64,000 bases of DNA from an uncultured Bacteroidales bacterium (GTDB lineage: Bacteria > Bacteroidota > Bacteroidia > Bacteroidales > P3). The position numbers and the translations under genes are program-made. The notes under the pieces are model-generated. The model had not been told where the DNA came from. It did not search any database and saw only the letters and a program-made list of their open reading frames with translations. Positions 41,364 through 50,329 of the stretch are shown here, piece after piece (positions within the stretch are counted from its first letter, which is position 1; every line of letters begins with the position of its first letter). The DNA lies in assembly GCA_900314925.1 (NCBI GenBank), contig OMXC01000015.1, positions 62,001 through 126,000 on the forward strand. The letters are read 5' to 3'.

Positions 41364-43478
41364 ATGGTGAATAGAGACATTGTAATCACCGGCGCCGGCA
41401 TTGTGTCGGCCATCGGCATAGGCAAAGCCGAGACACTTACCTCGCTACAAGAAGAGCGCAGTGGCATACGTCCTTTGCGCTACCTGAAGACAGAGCACCA
41501 CGAGTTTCCTGTTGGCGAAGTGCAGTTGAGCAATGACGAGATGTGCGATATGCTCGGCATTGACCCCGACACACAACCAACCACCCGCACGGCTCTCATG
41601 GGTATGATAGCGCTGCAGGAAGCGCTGCAACAAGCCAGCATAACTGCCGACATGATGCCCCAGATACCTCTTATCTCCGGCACCACCGTTGGCGGCATGG
41701 ACAAAAGCGAGCTCTACTACCTCGACTTCTTGGAGAACGACAGCCGCAACGAGTACATACGCACCCACGACTGCGGTGCATGTACAGAGATGATAGCCGG
41801 ACATTTTGGCCGTTTCCGCATGCTTACCACACTGTCTACGGCCTGTTCCTCGGCAGCCAACGCCGTCATAACCGGAGCAGAGCTGATACGTGCAGGGCAT
41901 GCCGAATGTGTCGTCGTAGGCGGTAGCGAGTGCATCACCAAGTTCCACCTCAACGGCTTCAACTCCCTGATGATCCTCGACCACGAGCCCTGCCGCCCCT
42001 TCGACGAGAGCCGGTCAGGCCTCAACCTGGGCGAAGGGGCCGCATGGCTGGTTCTTGAAAGCGCCGGACACGCCGCTCGGCGCGGTGCTACGTCACTTGC
42101 ACGTCTGGCCGGCTACGGCAACGCCTGCGACGCCTTCCACCAGACCGCCACATCGCCTGACGGCGAAGGCCCCTATCTGGCCATGCAACAGGCTGTGGCC
42201 ATGGCAGGCATAACTCCCGGGCAGGTGGACTACATCAATGCTCACGGCACCGGCACCGGCAACAACGACATCAGCGAGAGCACCGCCATACGCCGCCTGT
42301 TCGGCGTGCAGGTGCCGCCAGTGTCGTCTACAAAAGCCTTCACAGGCCACACCACCAGCGCCTCGGGCACAATAGAGGCCGTTATTTGCCTGCTGGCAAT
42401 GCAGCACAGCTTCCTGCCTGTCAATCTGCGCTTCCACAATGCCGGCGAATGCCTTACACCCGTCCACATTCCCACCACAAAGCGTCTTCGCTATGTGCTG
42501 AGCAATGCATTCGGTTTCGGCGGCAACGACAGCGCACTGCTTCTTGAAAGAATAGACGAGGCAAAGACCGCCACAGAGACAACAGAGACAGCGGACAACC
42601 GCATATACCTGATGTCGGCCGCACAAATCTCAGCCCAAGAGCCACTCTCCGAAGCCTGGAAAGACAACCCGGAGCCGTTAAACGATGAGCTCACCCGCAG
42701 CCGTGAGGCTGACTACAAGCAGTTTATACCGCCTCTGGAAGCACGCCGTATGGGCCGCATACTCAAGCGAGCCATAGCCACCGCCAGGACCGCAACCGCG
42801 CAGGCGGGGATAGGAATACCAGAGGCCATCGTCACAGGCACAGGCCTCGGCTGCATAGAGAACACCGAGATATTCCTCGACGCCCTCTGCCGCGAAGGCG
42901 AAGACCAGATGATGCCGACACGCTTCATGCAGTCCACCCACAACACCATATCCTCCATTGTCGCCATCAACCTCAAAGCCCACGGCTACAACACCACCTA
43001 CGCCCACAACACCGTCTCGTTCCAGAGCGCGTTGATGGACGCCATGATGCAGCTTCGCCGTGGCAAGATCGCCAACGCCATGGTCTGCGCCCACGACGAG
43101 ATGACACCCTCCTACCACGCCCTGCTCTGCAAAGGTGGCTACCTCAAAGGCAAACATGCCGCCGAATGCGCAGTAAGCATGGTTCTCGCCACAGCCAACC
43201 CGGGCAACGCCCTCTGCGAGGTGGCCGGCATGCGCATGCTCCACCGCCCCACCGAGGCCGAGAAGCAACAAGCCCTCGACAGCCTCCTCGCCGAGACACA
43301 TACCACACAGTACACCTTCTCTACCGACCACACCGCACTCTTCGGCACCTCCTACACGGCACCGGCCCTCGACCTTTACGCCGAGGCTCAGCTTATAAGA
43401 GACACACCCGTCGTGGTCAGGTATAGCGATGACACACATTATACATTAATACTCCTGAAACCATGTGGCGACTGCTGA
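41364..43478 (+). CDS. Ketosynthase-chain-length-factor fusion
   Basis: A 704-residue protein. Residues 1-~405 are an intact KS (Cys161 in LSTACSSAANA, His294 in NAHGTGTGNND, His329 in KAFTGHTTSASG). Residues ~415-704 form a second, shortened condensing-enzyme domain of the ketoacyl-synt_2 type (GIGIPEAIVTGTGLGC, MMPTRFMQSTHNT). There the position expected for the catalytic Cys reads YAHNTVSFQSA, with Asn549, and no His pair is seen. In E. coli the KS (ApeO) and chain-length factor (ApeC) are separate heterodimer partners; here they appear joined. Its 3' end overlaps the EamA-like gene. Confidence 0.83.
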   Translation: MVNRDIVITGAGIVSAIGIGKAETLTSLQEERSGIRPLRYLKTEHHEFPVGEVQLSNDEMCDMLGIDPDTQPTTRTALMGMIALQEALQQASITADMMPQIPLISGTTVGGMDKSELYYLDFLENDSRNEYIRTHDCGACTEMIAGHFGRFRMLTTLSTACSSAANAVITGAELIRAGHAECVVVGGSECITKFHLNGFNSLMILDHEPCRPFDESRSGLNLGEGAAWLVLESAGHAARRGATSLARLAGYGNACDAFHQTATSPDGEGPYLAMQQAVAMAGITPGQVDYINAHGTGTGNNDISESTAIRRLFGVQVPPVSSTKAFTGHTTSASGTIEAVICLLAMQHSFLPVNLRFHNAGECLTPVHIPTTKRLRYVLSNAFGFGGNDSALLLERIDEAKTATETTETADNRIYLMSAAQISAQEPLSEAWKDNPEPLNDELTRSREADYKQFIPPLEARRMGRILKRAIATARTATAQAGIGIPEAIVTGTGLGCIENTEIFLDALCREGEDQMMPTRFMQSTHNTISSIVAINLKAHGYNTTYAHNTVSFQSALMDAMMQLRRGKIANAMVCAHDEMTPSYHALLCKGGYLKGKHAAECAVSMVLATANPGNALCEVAGMRMLHRPTEAEKQQALDSLLAETHTTQYTFSTDHTALFGTSYTAPALDLYAEAQLIRDTPVVVRYSDDTHYTLILLKPCGDC

Positions 43479-43816
43479 TATTAGTCTGCATACAGACCGC
43501 CTTCCTCAGCGGCGGACAGGTGCTGCTCAAGCTGGCCATGGCCCAGCTGCCCAAGTTCAGCTGGTCGTGGAGCTATTTCCGCGCCGTGCTCACCGACTGG
43601 TGGCTGCTGGCCTGCGGCGTCAGCTTCGGCGCCGCCACGGTGCTCTGGCTCTACATCCTCAAGCACTTCCCCTTCTCGCAGGCCTACCCCCTCACAGCCC
43701 TCGGCTACATCTTCGGCATGGTGGCGGCCATCGTCGTCTTCGGCGAGAGCGTCCCGCTCACACGCTGGATAGGCGTGGTGCTCATCGTGGCAGGCTGCAT
43801 GTTCATTATGAGGTGA
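43463..43816 (+). CDS. EamA/SMR-like small membrane protein
   Basis: A 117-residue protein with four hydrophobic helices (WRLLILVCIQTAFLSGGQVLL, WWLLACGVSFGAATVLWLYIL, YPLTALGYIFGMVAAIVVF, WIGVVLIVAGCMFIM). The pattern matches half-size DMT/EamA transporters related to ArnE/ArnF undecaprenyl-phosphate-sugar flippases. It overlaps the KS-CLF stop by 16 bases. Flipping of a lipid-linked pigment or glycosyl intermediate is possible, especially with the dolichol-phosphate-mannose-synthase-like gene three positions downstream. Function is inferred. Confidence 0.78.
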   Translation: MWRLLILVCIQTAFLSGGQVLLKLAMAQLPKFSWSWSYFRAVLTDWWLLACGVSFGAATVLWLYILKHFPFSQAYPLTALGYIFGMVAAIVVFGESVPLTRWIGVVLIVAGCMFIMR

Positions 43817-43849
43817 AGAAGAAAAGAAGTTAAGACAAAACCGCAAACT

Positions 43850-44443
43850 ATGGCAAAAAAACTCACACCGCTGCTCCTCGCACTCTGCCTGGCCTTCTGC
43901 GCCGTGGCGCAAAAGGCTGTGGCCGACCGCGACGCCGTGCTGGCGCGCATCGAGGCCTCGCTGGCTCCGCAACACGGCAAGACCATACACTACACCTTCA
44001 CGCAGACCAAGCACAGCCCCCTGCTGGTGCACGACATCGTCTCGCATGGCGACGTCACCCTCAACGGCCAGACCTATATGCGCTGGCACTACAGCGACCC
44101 GCACAACTACGCCGTCGTCGTGGACGGCGACAGCATCTTCGCCGAGACAGAAAGCAAACGCCACGCGCTGGCAGGCCCCGCAGGCTCCATCATGCGCAGC
44201 ATGACGGGCACCATCATGTCCCTCACCGCCAAAGGAGCCCTCGCCTCGGAGAAACTCTTTGCCGTCGAGCTCACCGAGGACGCCACCTCATACCACGCCG
44301 TCCTCACACCCAAGCGCCGCGACATGCGCCGCTTGATGCAGCAACTCTCCGCCACCTTCGACAAGAAAGACTGCCGTCTCCGCAGCGCCAAGCTCACCGA
44401 ACGGCACGACAGCTACACCATCATAGAATTCCGCGACCGATGA
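43850..44443 (+). CDS. LolA-like periplasmic lipid/lipoprotein carrier
   Basis: A 197-residue secreted protein with a signal peptide (LTPLLLALCLAFCAVAQ) and an open beta-barrel of the LolA type: HYTFTQTKHSPLL, DVTLNGQTYMRWHYSDP and YAVVVDGDSIFAETE match the family order. Aryl-polyene clusters usually encode such a protein, thought to ferry the hydrophobic pigment-lipid across the periplasm to the outer membrane. Its 3' end overlaps the next dehydratase by four bases (ATGA). Confidence 0.85.
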   Translation: MAKKLTPLLLALCLAFCAVAQKAVADRDAVLARIEASLAPQHGKTIHYTFTQTKHSPLLVHDIVSHGDVTLNGQTYMRWHYSDPHNYAVVVDGDSIFAETESKRHALAGPAGSIMRSMTGTIMSLTAKGALASEKLFAVELTEDATSYHAVLTPKRRDMRRLMQQLSATFDKKDCRLRSAKLTERHDSYTIIEFRDR

Positions 44444-44811
44444 AAGTACTGGAAGAGATCATCAAGGTGGAGCGCGCCGCCTGGGAGCACACCGACGGCG
44501 CCCTGCGTGTAGCCGCCACCCTCGCAGCGCGCCGCGACAGCGCCGTCTATGCCGGCCACTTCCCCGGCAGACCCGTCACACCCGGCGTGTGCATGATAGG
44601 CGCCGTAGTAGAGCTGCTATCGCAAGCTGCCGGCCACCCTCTGCGGCTCGCCAAGGTCAACAACACCAAATACCTCTCCATGATGACGCCCGACGACATC
44701 GACGGCGCCACTCTCGCCGCCACACTGGACGGCGACACAGCCACCGCCACCTACACCAAAGGCGACACCGTCTACGCCAAAATGAAACTCACACTGAACA
44801 CTAAGCTCTGA
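44440..44811 (+). CDS. ApeI/FabZ-like 3-hydroxyacyl-ACP dehydratase
   Basis: A 123-residue single-hotdog dehydratase with the canonical loop GHFPGRPVTPGVCMIGAVVELLSQ, in which the His is catalytic. Together with the divergent ApeP-like protein at 38.6 kb it makes the two-dehydratase set known from E. coli aryl-polyene synthesis (ApeI and ApeP). It is translationally coupled to the LolA-like gene upstream and lies two bases before a glycosyltransferase gene. Confidence 0.9.
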   Translation: MKVLEEIIKVERAAWEHTDGALRVAATLAARRDSAVYAGHFPGRPVTPGVCMIGAVVELLSQAAGHPLRLAKVNNTKYLSMMTPDDIDGATLAATLDGDTATATYTKGDTVYAKMKLTLNTKL

Positions 44812-44813
44812 AC

Positions 44814-45572
44814 ATGTCCTTCTGCACCGTCATACCCACCTACAACAACGCCCGCACCGTGGCCGACATCGTGCGACGCACCATGGCGGTATGCAAAGAC
44901 GTCATAGTGGTCAACGACGGCAGCACCGACAGCACCATGCACGAGCTACAGCCTTTCGGCGACACCATAACACTCATCAGCTACAGCCGCAACCGCGGCA
45001 AAGGCTATGCCCTGCGTCGCGGCCTGGAGGCAGCGCGCAAGGCAGGCTTCCACTATGCCGTCACCATCGACAGCGACGGCCAGCACAGCCCCGAAGAGAT
45101 ACCCACGCTCATCGACGCACTGCCGTCCGGCGGCACCCCGCGGCCCACACTCATCGTGGGCAGCCGCTGGCAGGACGTCGGCAACGCTGACAACCTGCCG
45201 CAAGGCATGCCGGCAGGCAACACCTTCGCCAACCGCTTCAGCAACTTCTGGTTCCACGTGCAGACCGGTCGCCGCCTGCCCGACACGCAGACAGGCTTCC
45301 GTGCATACCCCCTGCGCCATCTCCCGTGCCTCAGCCTCCTCACCTACCGCTATGAAAGCGAGCTCGAGCTCCTTGTCCTCTCGGCCTGGCGTGGTGTAAA
45401 CATCAAGCCTGTTCCCGTCAGCGTCAGCTACCCCGACGACCGCGTCAGCCACTTCCGCCCCTTCCGCGACTTCTTCCGCATCTCCCTGCTCAACACCCTC
45501 TTCTGCCTGCTGGCCATCGTCTACGGCTACCCACGCATGATAATAACCAAACTCTTAACTCATAACTCTTAA
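44814..45572 (+). CDS. Glycosyltransferase family 2, DPM-synthase-like
   Basis: A 252-residue GT-A enzyme: FCTVIPTYNNARTVADIV, VIVVNDGSTDSTMHEL, the metal-binding TIDSDGQHSPEEI, and DTQTGFRAYP with the later YESELEL match the dolichyl-phosphate-mannose synthase branch. The C-terminus is hydrophobic (SLLNTLFCLLAIVYGYPRMII), probably membrane-attached. It could glycosylate a polyprenyl-phosphate or the pigment head group. It is placed between the dehydratase and the exporter. Confidence 0.87.
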   Translation: MSFCTVIPTYNNARTVADIVRRTMAVCKDVIVVNDGSTDSTMHELQPFGDTITLISYSRNRGKGYALRRGLEAARKAGFHYAVTIDSDGQHSPEEIPTLIDALPSGGTPRPTLIVGSRWQDVGNADNLPQGMPAGNTFANRFSNFWFHVQTGRRLPDTQTGFRAYPLRHLPCLSLLTYRYESELELLVLSAWRGVNIKPVPVSVSYPDDRVSHFRPFRDFFRISLLNTLFCLLAIVYGYPRMIITKLLTHNS

Positions 45573-45576
45573 CTCC
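45545..45576 (+). repeat. AACTCTTAACTCATAACTC repeat at a gene junction
   Basis: AACTCTTAACTCATAACTCT followed by TAACTCC spans the last codons of the glycosyltransferase and the gap to the exporter gene. Its reverse complement (GAGTTATGAGTTAAGAGTT) is the same motif as the spacers at 35.0 and 36.3 kb. Confidence 0.55.
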
Positions 45577-45578
45577 CC

Positions 45579-48500
45579 ATGTCCCGCCTCCTGCTACGCC
45601 TGCACGACTACCTTGCCAGCCACCGCCCCTTCGCCGTGGTGCTCCTCGTCGTGCTGCTTGCCGCAGGAGCACTCCTCGCGCTGCAGCTGCACTACAAGGA
45701 GAACATAGCGGACTTCCTGCCACGCACTGCCGACAACGCCAAGCAGGCCGACCTGTACAACAGCCTCGGCGACCAGGGCCAGATCACCGTCATCTTCCGT
45801 CCTGCCGAGGAGGCCACCGACGACGACGTCATGGACGCCATCGACGCCTTCGCCGGGGCATTCACCGCCTTGCCGGTACAGGCACGTGCCGACGGCAGCG
45901 ACGCCATGCAGGCCATCGGCCTGGTGAGCAACAACATACCACTCTACCTCACACCCGCCGACTACCGTCGCATCGACACGCTCCTGGCCCAGCCGGGCTA
46001 TGTGGCGCAACGCCTGGCCGACGCCCGCCAGACCCTCGCCATGCCCCTGCCGCCCATGGCCACCGACATGATTGCCGCCGACCCCCTCGGACTCTTCGCG
46101 CCCGCCCTGCAGCGCCTGCAAGCCCTCAGCCCCAGCAGCCGCTACCGCATGGTCGACGACTACATCTTCGACGACGACGGCAACGGCTTCGCCTTCATCA
46201 CCAGCCCCTACGCTGCCAGCGACACGCGCAACAACGGACTTGTAGCCAAAGCGATAGACAACGCCATCGACAGCGTGCAGACACCCCTCGTAGCCATCAC
46301 GGCCGTAGGGGCGACGCTCATAGCAGTGACCAACGCCACGCAGATCAAGCACGACAGCCTCCTGGCCATAGCCCTCGCCGTGGTGCTCATAGCCCTCATC
46401 CTGTGGCGCACCATGGGGCGCAAGCGCAACATACTGTGGATGGGCTTCTCCATAGCCGCCGGATGGCTCTTCGCACTGGCGGCGATAGCCATCTTCAAGA
46501 CAGAGATTTCCATCATCGTCGTCGGCATAGGCTCTGTGCTCGTGGGCATCGCCGTCAACTACCCGCTGCACTACCTCGAGCACCTGAAAAACCACCCCGA
46601 CCGCCGCGAGACACTGCGCGAGATGATAGAGCCCCTGGTCACCGGCAACATCACCACCGTCGCAGCCTTCGCCTGCCTCGTCTTCGTCAAGGCCGAAGCC
46701 ATGCGCGACCTGGGCCTCTTCGGCTCGCTCATGCTCGTCGGCACCATAGGCTTCACCCTCGTCTTTTTGCCCCTCTGGGCCAAGGCAGGCGGCAAAAACA
46801 GTCAACCAGCTGAAAATAAACACAATACAGAACAGACTGAAAAACAGGCTTCAGACGGAGCCCCTACGGAGCCCCTACGGAGTCCCTTCGGCCGTTCTTC
46901 AGTGGAAGGCCGTCCGGAGGCCGTAGGGAAGCCGAAGAGGGGCCGTTGGGGAGCCGTGGCGTTCTGGCTGATGGTGCTGACCACCGTCGTCCTCGGTTAC
47001 TTCAGCACACGCGTGGAATTCGACGCCGACCTGCACAATATCAACTACATGACCGCCCAGCAGCGGACCGACCTCGACCTGCTGGCCGGCAGCGTTGACG
47101 AGGGCGGCCTCAGCTACGTGGTGGCCGAAGGCGCCACTCTGGAAGAGGCCCTGCAGCGCAACGACTCGCTCGGGCTTGACGGCGTAGCGGCGCTCATGCC
47201 GTCGCTACAGCGGCAGGAAGAGGCTCTAGCTCAGTGGAATGACCTGCTGGCCAGACATCCCGGACTGGCCGACGAAGTGCGTCGCGAAGCTCGACGCGCC
47301 GGCTTCACCGACGAAGCCTTCCGACCCTTCACCGACCGCCTTGCCGCCACCTACACACCGGCGCCCTGCACCCTCGACGGGCCGCTGGGACAGCTGGCAG
47401 CCAACTACATACTGACGTCGGACACCGGTGTAAGCATCGTCAACTTCGTGCACGGCGAGGTTGACATACCCGACGTGGCGCAGACTTACGCCTTCACACA
47501 GAGCGACGTGGGCAGCGGCCTGGTGGGTGCCCTCAACGCCGACTTCAACTACATATTGTATGTATGCTCCTTCGTGGTCTTCGCCTTCCTCTGGCTTGCC
47601 CTCGGGCGCTTCGAGCTGGCGGTGCTCGCCTTCCTGCCCATGGCCATGGGGTGGCTCTGGATACTCGGCATCATGGCCCTGCTGGGCATCAAGTTCAACA
47701 TTGTCAACATCATACTAGCCACCTTTATCTTCGGCCAGGGCGACGACTACACCATCTTCATCACCGAGGGGCTGCTCTACGAGAACGCTACCGGACGGCG
47801 GCGCCTGAAGGAGTACCGCCGCAGCGTGATGATATCCGCGGCGCTGATGTTCGTGGGCATCGGCACACTGATTGTGGCGCGCCATCCCGCCATGCGGAGC
47901 CTGGCCGAAGTAGCCATGATAGGCATGGGCTGCGTGGTGCTCATGGCCTGCGTCGTACCGCCGACGGTCTTCCGCTGGCTCACCCGGCGGCACGGCGTGA
48001 AGCGCGAGGTGCCCATAACCCTCGGACGCATAGTCATCACCGTGGTGCCGCTGCTGGTCTTCGCCGTCTTCGCGCTGGTTGTGGCCACGCCGGTGACACT
48101 GCTGTTCTTCGTCGCACCGGCACCGCGCAACCGCAAACGCGACGCCTACCACCGCTTCATCTGCGGCGTGGCGCGCCTCGGCGCACGGCTGATGCCGCGC
48201 GTGGCCTTCAAGACGGAGAACCCGCACGGCGAAGACTTCGCCACGCCGGCAGTGATAGTGGCCAACCACGCCTCGCACCTCGACCTGCTGTGCATGCTGG
48301 CGCTGACACCGAAACTCGTCATCATGACCAAGAACTGGGTGTGGCGCAACCCGATATACGCCCACATAATACGCTACGCCGAATACCTGCCCGCCGAGGC
48401 AGGCTACAACACGCTGATGCCCAAGCTGAAAGACTTGGTGGCGCGCGGCTATTCGGTGATGATATTCCCCGAGGGCACACGAACCCATGACGGCAACGTG

Positions 48501-48815
48501 GGCCGCTTCCACAAAGGGGCCTTCATGCTTGCCGACGAGCTGGGACTGCCCATACTGCCCGTATACATTCACGGCGCCTACGACGTGTGGCCGCGCCACG
48601 AGGCGCTGCTGCGCGAAGGCACGGTGACGGTGGCCGTGGGCCAACGGTGCCAGACCGACAACCACAAGGCACGCAAGATGTTCATCGACGAGCTCGGCAC
48701 CATGAGCCAACGCATAGAGACTCCGGAATACAGGCAGCGGCTGGAGCGTTACCAATACCTGTACAAGGGACGTGAGGTGTGGCGCACAAGGCCACGGAAA
48801 GGAGGTCGGCAATGA
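45579..48815 (+). CDS. RND/MMPL exporter fused to a PlsC-type acyltransferase
   Basis: A 1,078-residue protein. Two RND halves with repeated blocks of membrane helices (about 240-410 and 645-850) are separated by periplasmic domains. A C-terminal 1-acylglycerol-3-phosphate acyltransferase domain (about 880-1065) has the HX4D motif from His897 to Asp902 and FPEGTR at 963-968. MMPL exporters are standard in aryl-polyene clusters; the fused acyltransferase suggests export coupled to attachment to a lipid. Residues ~426-458, in the linker between the two RND halves, are encoded by a mobile-looking palindromic repeat. The stop overlaps the next ATG (ATGA). Confidence 0.88.
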   Translation: MSRLLLRLHDYLASHRPFAVVLLVVLLAAGALLALQLHYKENIADFLPRTADNAKQADLYNSLGDQGQITVIFRPAEEATDDDVMDAIDAFAGAFTALPVQARADGSDAMQAIGLVSNNIPLYLTPADYRRIDTLLAQPGYVAQRLADARQTLAMPLPPMATDMIAADPLGLFAPALQRLQALSPSSRYRMVDDYIFDDDGNGFAFITSPYAASDTRNNGLVAKAIDNAIDSVQTPLVAITAVGATLIAVTNATQIKHDSLLAIALAVVLIALILWRTMGRKRNILWMGFSIAAGWLFALAAIAIFKTEISIIVVGIGSVLVGIAVNYPLHYLEHLKNHPDRRETLREMIEPLVTGNITTVAAFACLVFVKAEAMRDLGLFGSLMLVGTIGFTLVFLPLWAKAGGKNSQPAENKHNTEQTEKQASDGAPTEPLRSPFGRSSVEGRPEAVGKPKRGRWGAVAFWLMVLTTVVLGYFSTRVEFDADLHNINYMTAQQRTDLDLLAGSVDEGGLSYVVAEGATLEEALQRNDSLGLDGVAALMPSLQRQEEALAQWNDLLARHPGLADEVRREARRAGFTDEAFRPFTDRLAATYTPAPCTLDGPLGQLAANYILTSDTGVSIVNFVHGEVDIPDVAQTYAFTQSDVGSGLVGALNADFNYILYVCSFVVFAFLWLALGRFELAVLAFLPMAMGWLWILGIMALLGIKFNIVNIILATFIFGQGDDYTIFITEGLLYENATGRRRLKEYRRSVMISAALMFVGIGTLIVARHPAMRSLAEVAMIGMGCVVLMACVVPPTVFRWLTRRHGVKREVPITLGRIVITVVPLLVFAVFALVVATPVTLLFFVAPAPRNRKRDAYHRFICGVARLGARLMPRVAFKTENPHGEDFATPAVIVANHASHLDLLCMLALTPKLVIMTKNWVWRNPIYAHIIRYAEYLPAEAGYNTLMPKLKDLVARGYSVMIFPEGTRTHDGNVGRFHKGAFMLADELGLPILPVYIHGAYDVWPRHEALLREGTVTVAVGQRCQTDNHKARKMFIDELGTMSQRIETPEYRQRLERYQYLYKGREVWRTRPRKGGRQ
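46855..46952. repeat. GC-rich palindromic repeat inserted in frame in the exporter gene
   Basis: This 98-base block aligns without gaps to 55514-55611: 57 of the first 59 positions are identical and about 86 of 98 overall. It contains CCCCTACGG units on the left, a central GTTCTTCAGT, and GGCCGTAGGG units on the right, so the ends are partly complementary. It is translated as GAPTEPLRSPFGRSSVEGRP and onward inside the exporter. The DNA just before it is AT-rich and encodes a polar linker. Confidence 0.85.
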
Positions 48816-50308
48816 AGACTGTCTGCATCATGGGCGGAGGACTGGGCGGACTGATGACCGGGGCCCTGCTGGCAAAGGAGGGCTACCGCGTCACCGTGCT
48901 GGAGAAGAACCGCATCATCGGCGGCGGCTTGCAGAGTTTCCGCCGCGGGCCTTACACCTTCGACACCGGCATGCACGTGTTCGGCGGCATGGGCACCGAC
49001 GGACAGGTGCGGCACATCTGCCGCCACCTGGGCATAGAAGACAGGCTGGAGACAGATCCCTGCTACGACACTATCATGGACGCCGAAAGCGGACGGCGCG
49101 TCACGCTGCCTTTCGGCCGCAACGCGTGGACCTACAAATGGAGCCGCAGCCTTGAGTCGATAATGCCTGGTGTCGACGTAAGCCGCGAGATAGACGGCTA
49201 TCTCGACAAGCTGTACGCCCTGACGCAGCAGGAACCACTGTACAGCCTGCGGCAGACGACGGACGACTACACGCTGCCGGACACAAGCCTTACGGCCAAG
49301 AAGCTGATTGAGGACAGCATAAACAATCCGCTGCTGCGCACAGCCATGGCCTACCTCTCCATCTTCTACGGCGGCCGCGAAGACAGCCCGGCGCTGCTGC
49401 ACGCCCTCATCGGCTGCGCCCACATCAACGGCACATACACCTTCCGCAACGGCAGCATAGGCTTTGCAAACCTGCTGGCGGAGGTCGTCACCGCAAATGG
49501 CGGCGAGGTGCGCTGCGGCGAAGAGGTGACTGGTATTGCAACCGAGGGAAGAGCCGTCACAGCTGTGCACACAACAGCAGGCACCTACACCGCCGACCAC
49601 TACATAAACGACATGCCGATAGCACGGCTGCTGGAGCTGATGCCCACAGAAGCCTTCTCGCCGGCATTCCGCCGACGCATAGGCTCGGCGCCATACACAA
49701 TATCGGCATTGACACTGTTCATAGGCCTCAAACCGCGAATCTTGTGCTACAACCGCGAGGCCTACTTCTCGGGGCGGATGGACATGGACATGTGGCAGAC
49801 CGACGCTTGCAGCGAGGCCGACTGGCCCAACATAGTGTTCGCGCTGCCTTGCGAGGACAAGGAAAACCCAGGCTTCGCCAGCACCATTACCGCCGTATGC
49901 CCGATGAGCTACGACTTCGTCAGAAAGTGGGAGGACAGCCGCACAGGGCGCAGGCCAGACGAATACTACCGCTGGAAGGAGCGCATGACACAGCAGGCCC
50001 TGAAGATGTTGGAGCCCATAGGCTTCGAGGTGCCGATGAAAGAGGCCATAGCCTTTATCGACGCCGGCACACCGCTCACCATACGCGACTACTACGGCAC
50101 GCCGCGCGGCGCCATGTACGGCATACACCGCAGCAGCGACAACCCGCTGCAGTCGTCTCTGTCGCCACACACGCGCATCGGCAACCTCCTGCTAACCGGC
50201 CAGGACGTGAACTTCCACGGCATGGTGGGCACCTCGCTCACTGCCATACTCACAGCCGAAGCCATAGTGGGCCGCAACATCATTGTGGAACAAATCAACA
50301 AGGAATAA
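48812..50308 (+). CDS. CrtI/phytoene-desaturase-like FAD oxidoreductase
   Basis: A 498-residue flavoprotein with the dinucleotide-binding MGGGLGGLMTGALLAKEGYRVTVLEKN at its N-terminus, IIGGGLQSF after it, and the C-terminal FAD motif (LLTGQDVNFHGMVGTSLTAI). The family includes phytoene desaturases and retinol saturases; similar genes occur in flexirubin clusters. It may desaturate or otherwise oxidise the polyene or its ring. An unusually good AAAGGAGG lies seven bases before the ATG at 48812, inside the exporter's last codons; Shine-Dalgarno sites are otherwise rare in this window. Confidence 0.85.
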   Translation: MKTVCIMGGGLGGLMTGALLAKEGYRVTVLEKNRIIGGGLQSFRRGPYTFDTGMHVFGGMGTDGQVRHICRHLGIEDRLETDPCYDTIMDAESGRRVTLPFGRNAWTYKWSRSLESIMPGVDVSREIDGYLDKLYALTQQEPLYSLRQTTDDYTLPDTSLTAKKLIEDSINNPLLRTAMAYLSIFYGGREDSPALLHALIGCAHINGTYTFRNGSIGFANLLAEVVTANGGEVRCGEEVTGIATEGRAVTAVHTTAGTYTADHYINDMPIARLLELMPTEAFSPAFRRRIGSAPYTISALTLFIGLKPRILCYNREAYFSGRMDMDMWQTDACSEADWPNIVFALPCEDKENPGFASTITAVCPMSYDFVRKWEDSRTGRRPDEYYRWKERMTQQALKMLEPIGFEVPMKEAIAFIDAGTPLTIRDYYGTPRGAMYGIHRSSDNPLQSSLSPHTRIGNLLLTGQDVNFHGMVGTSLTAILTAEAIVGRNIIVEQINKE

Positions 50309-50329
50309 CAAAAAGAAACAATATACGAT

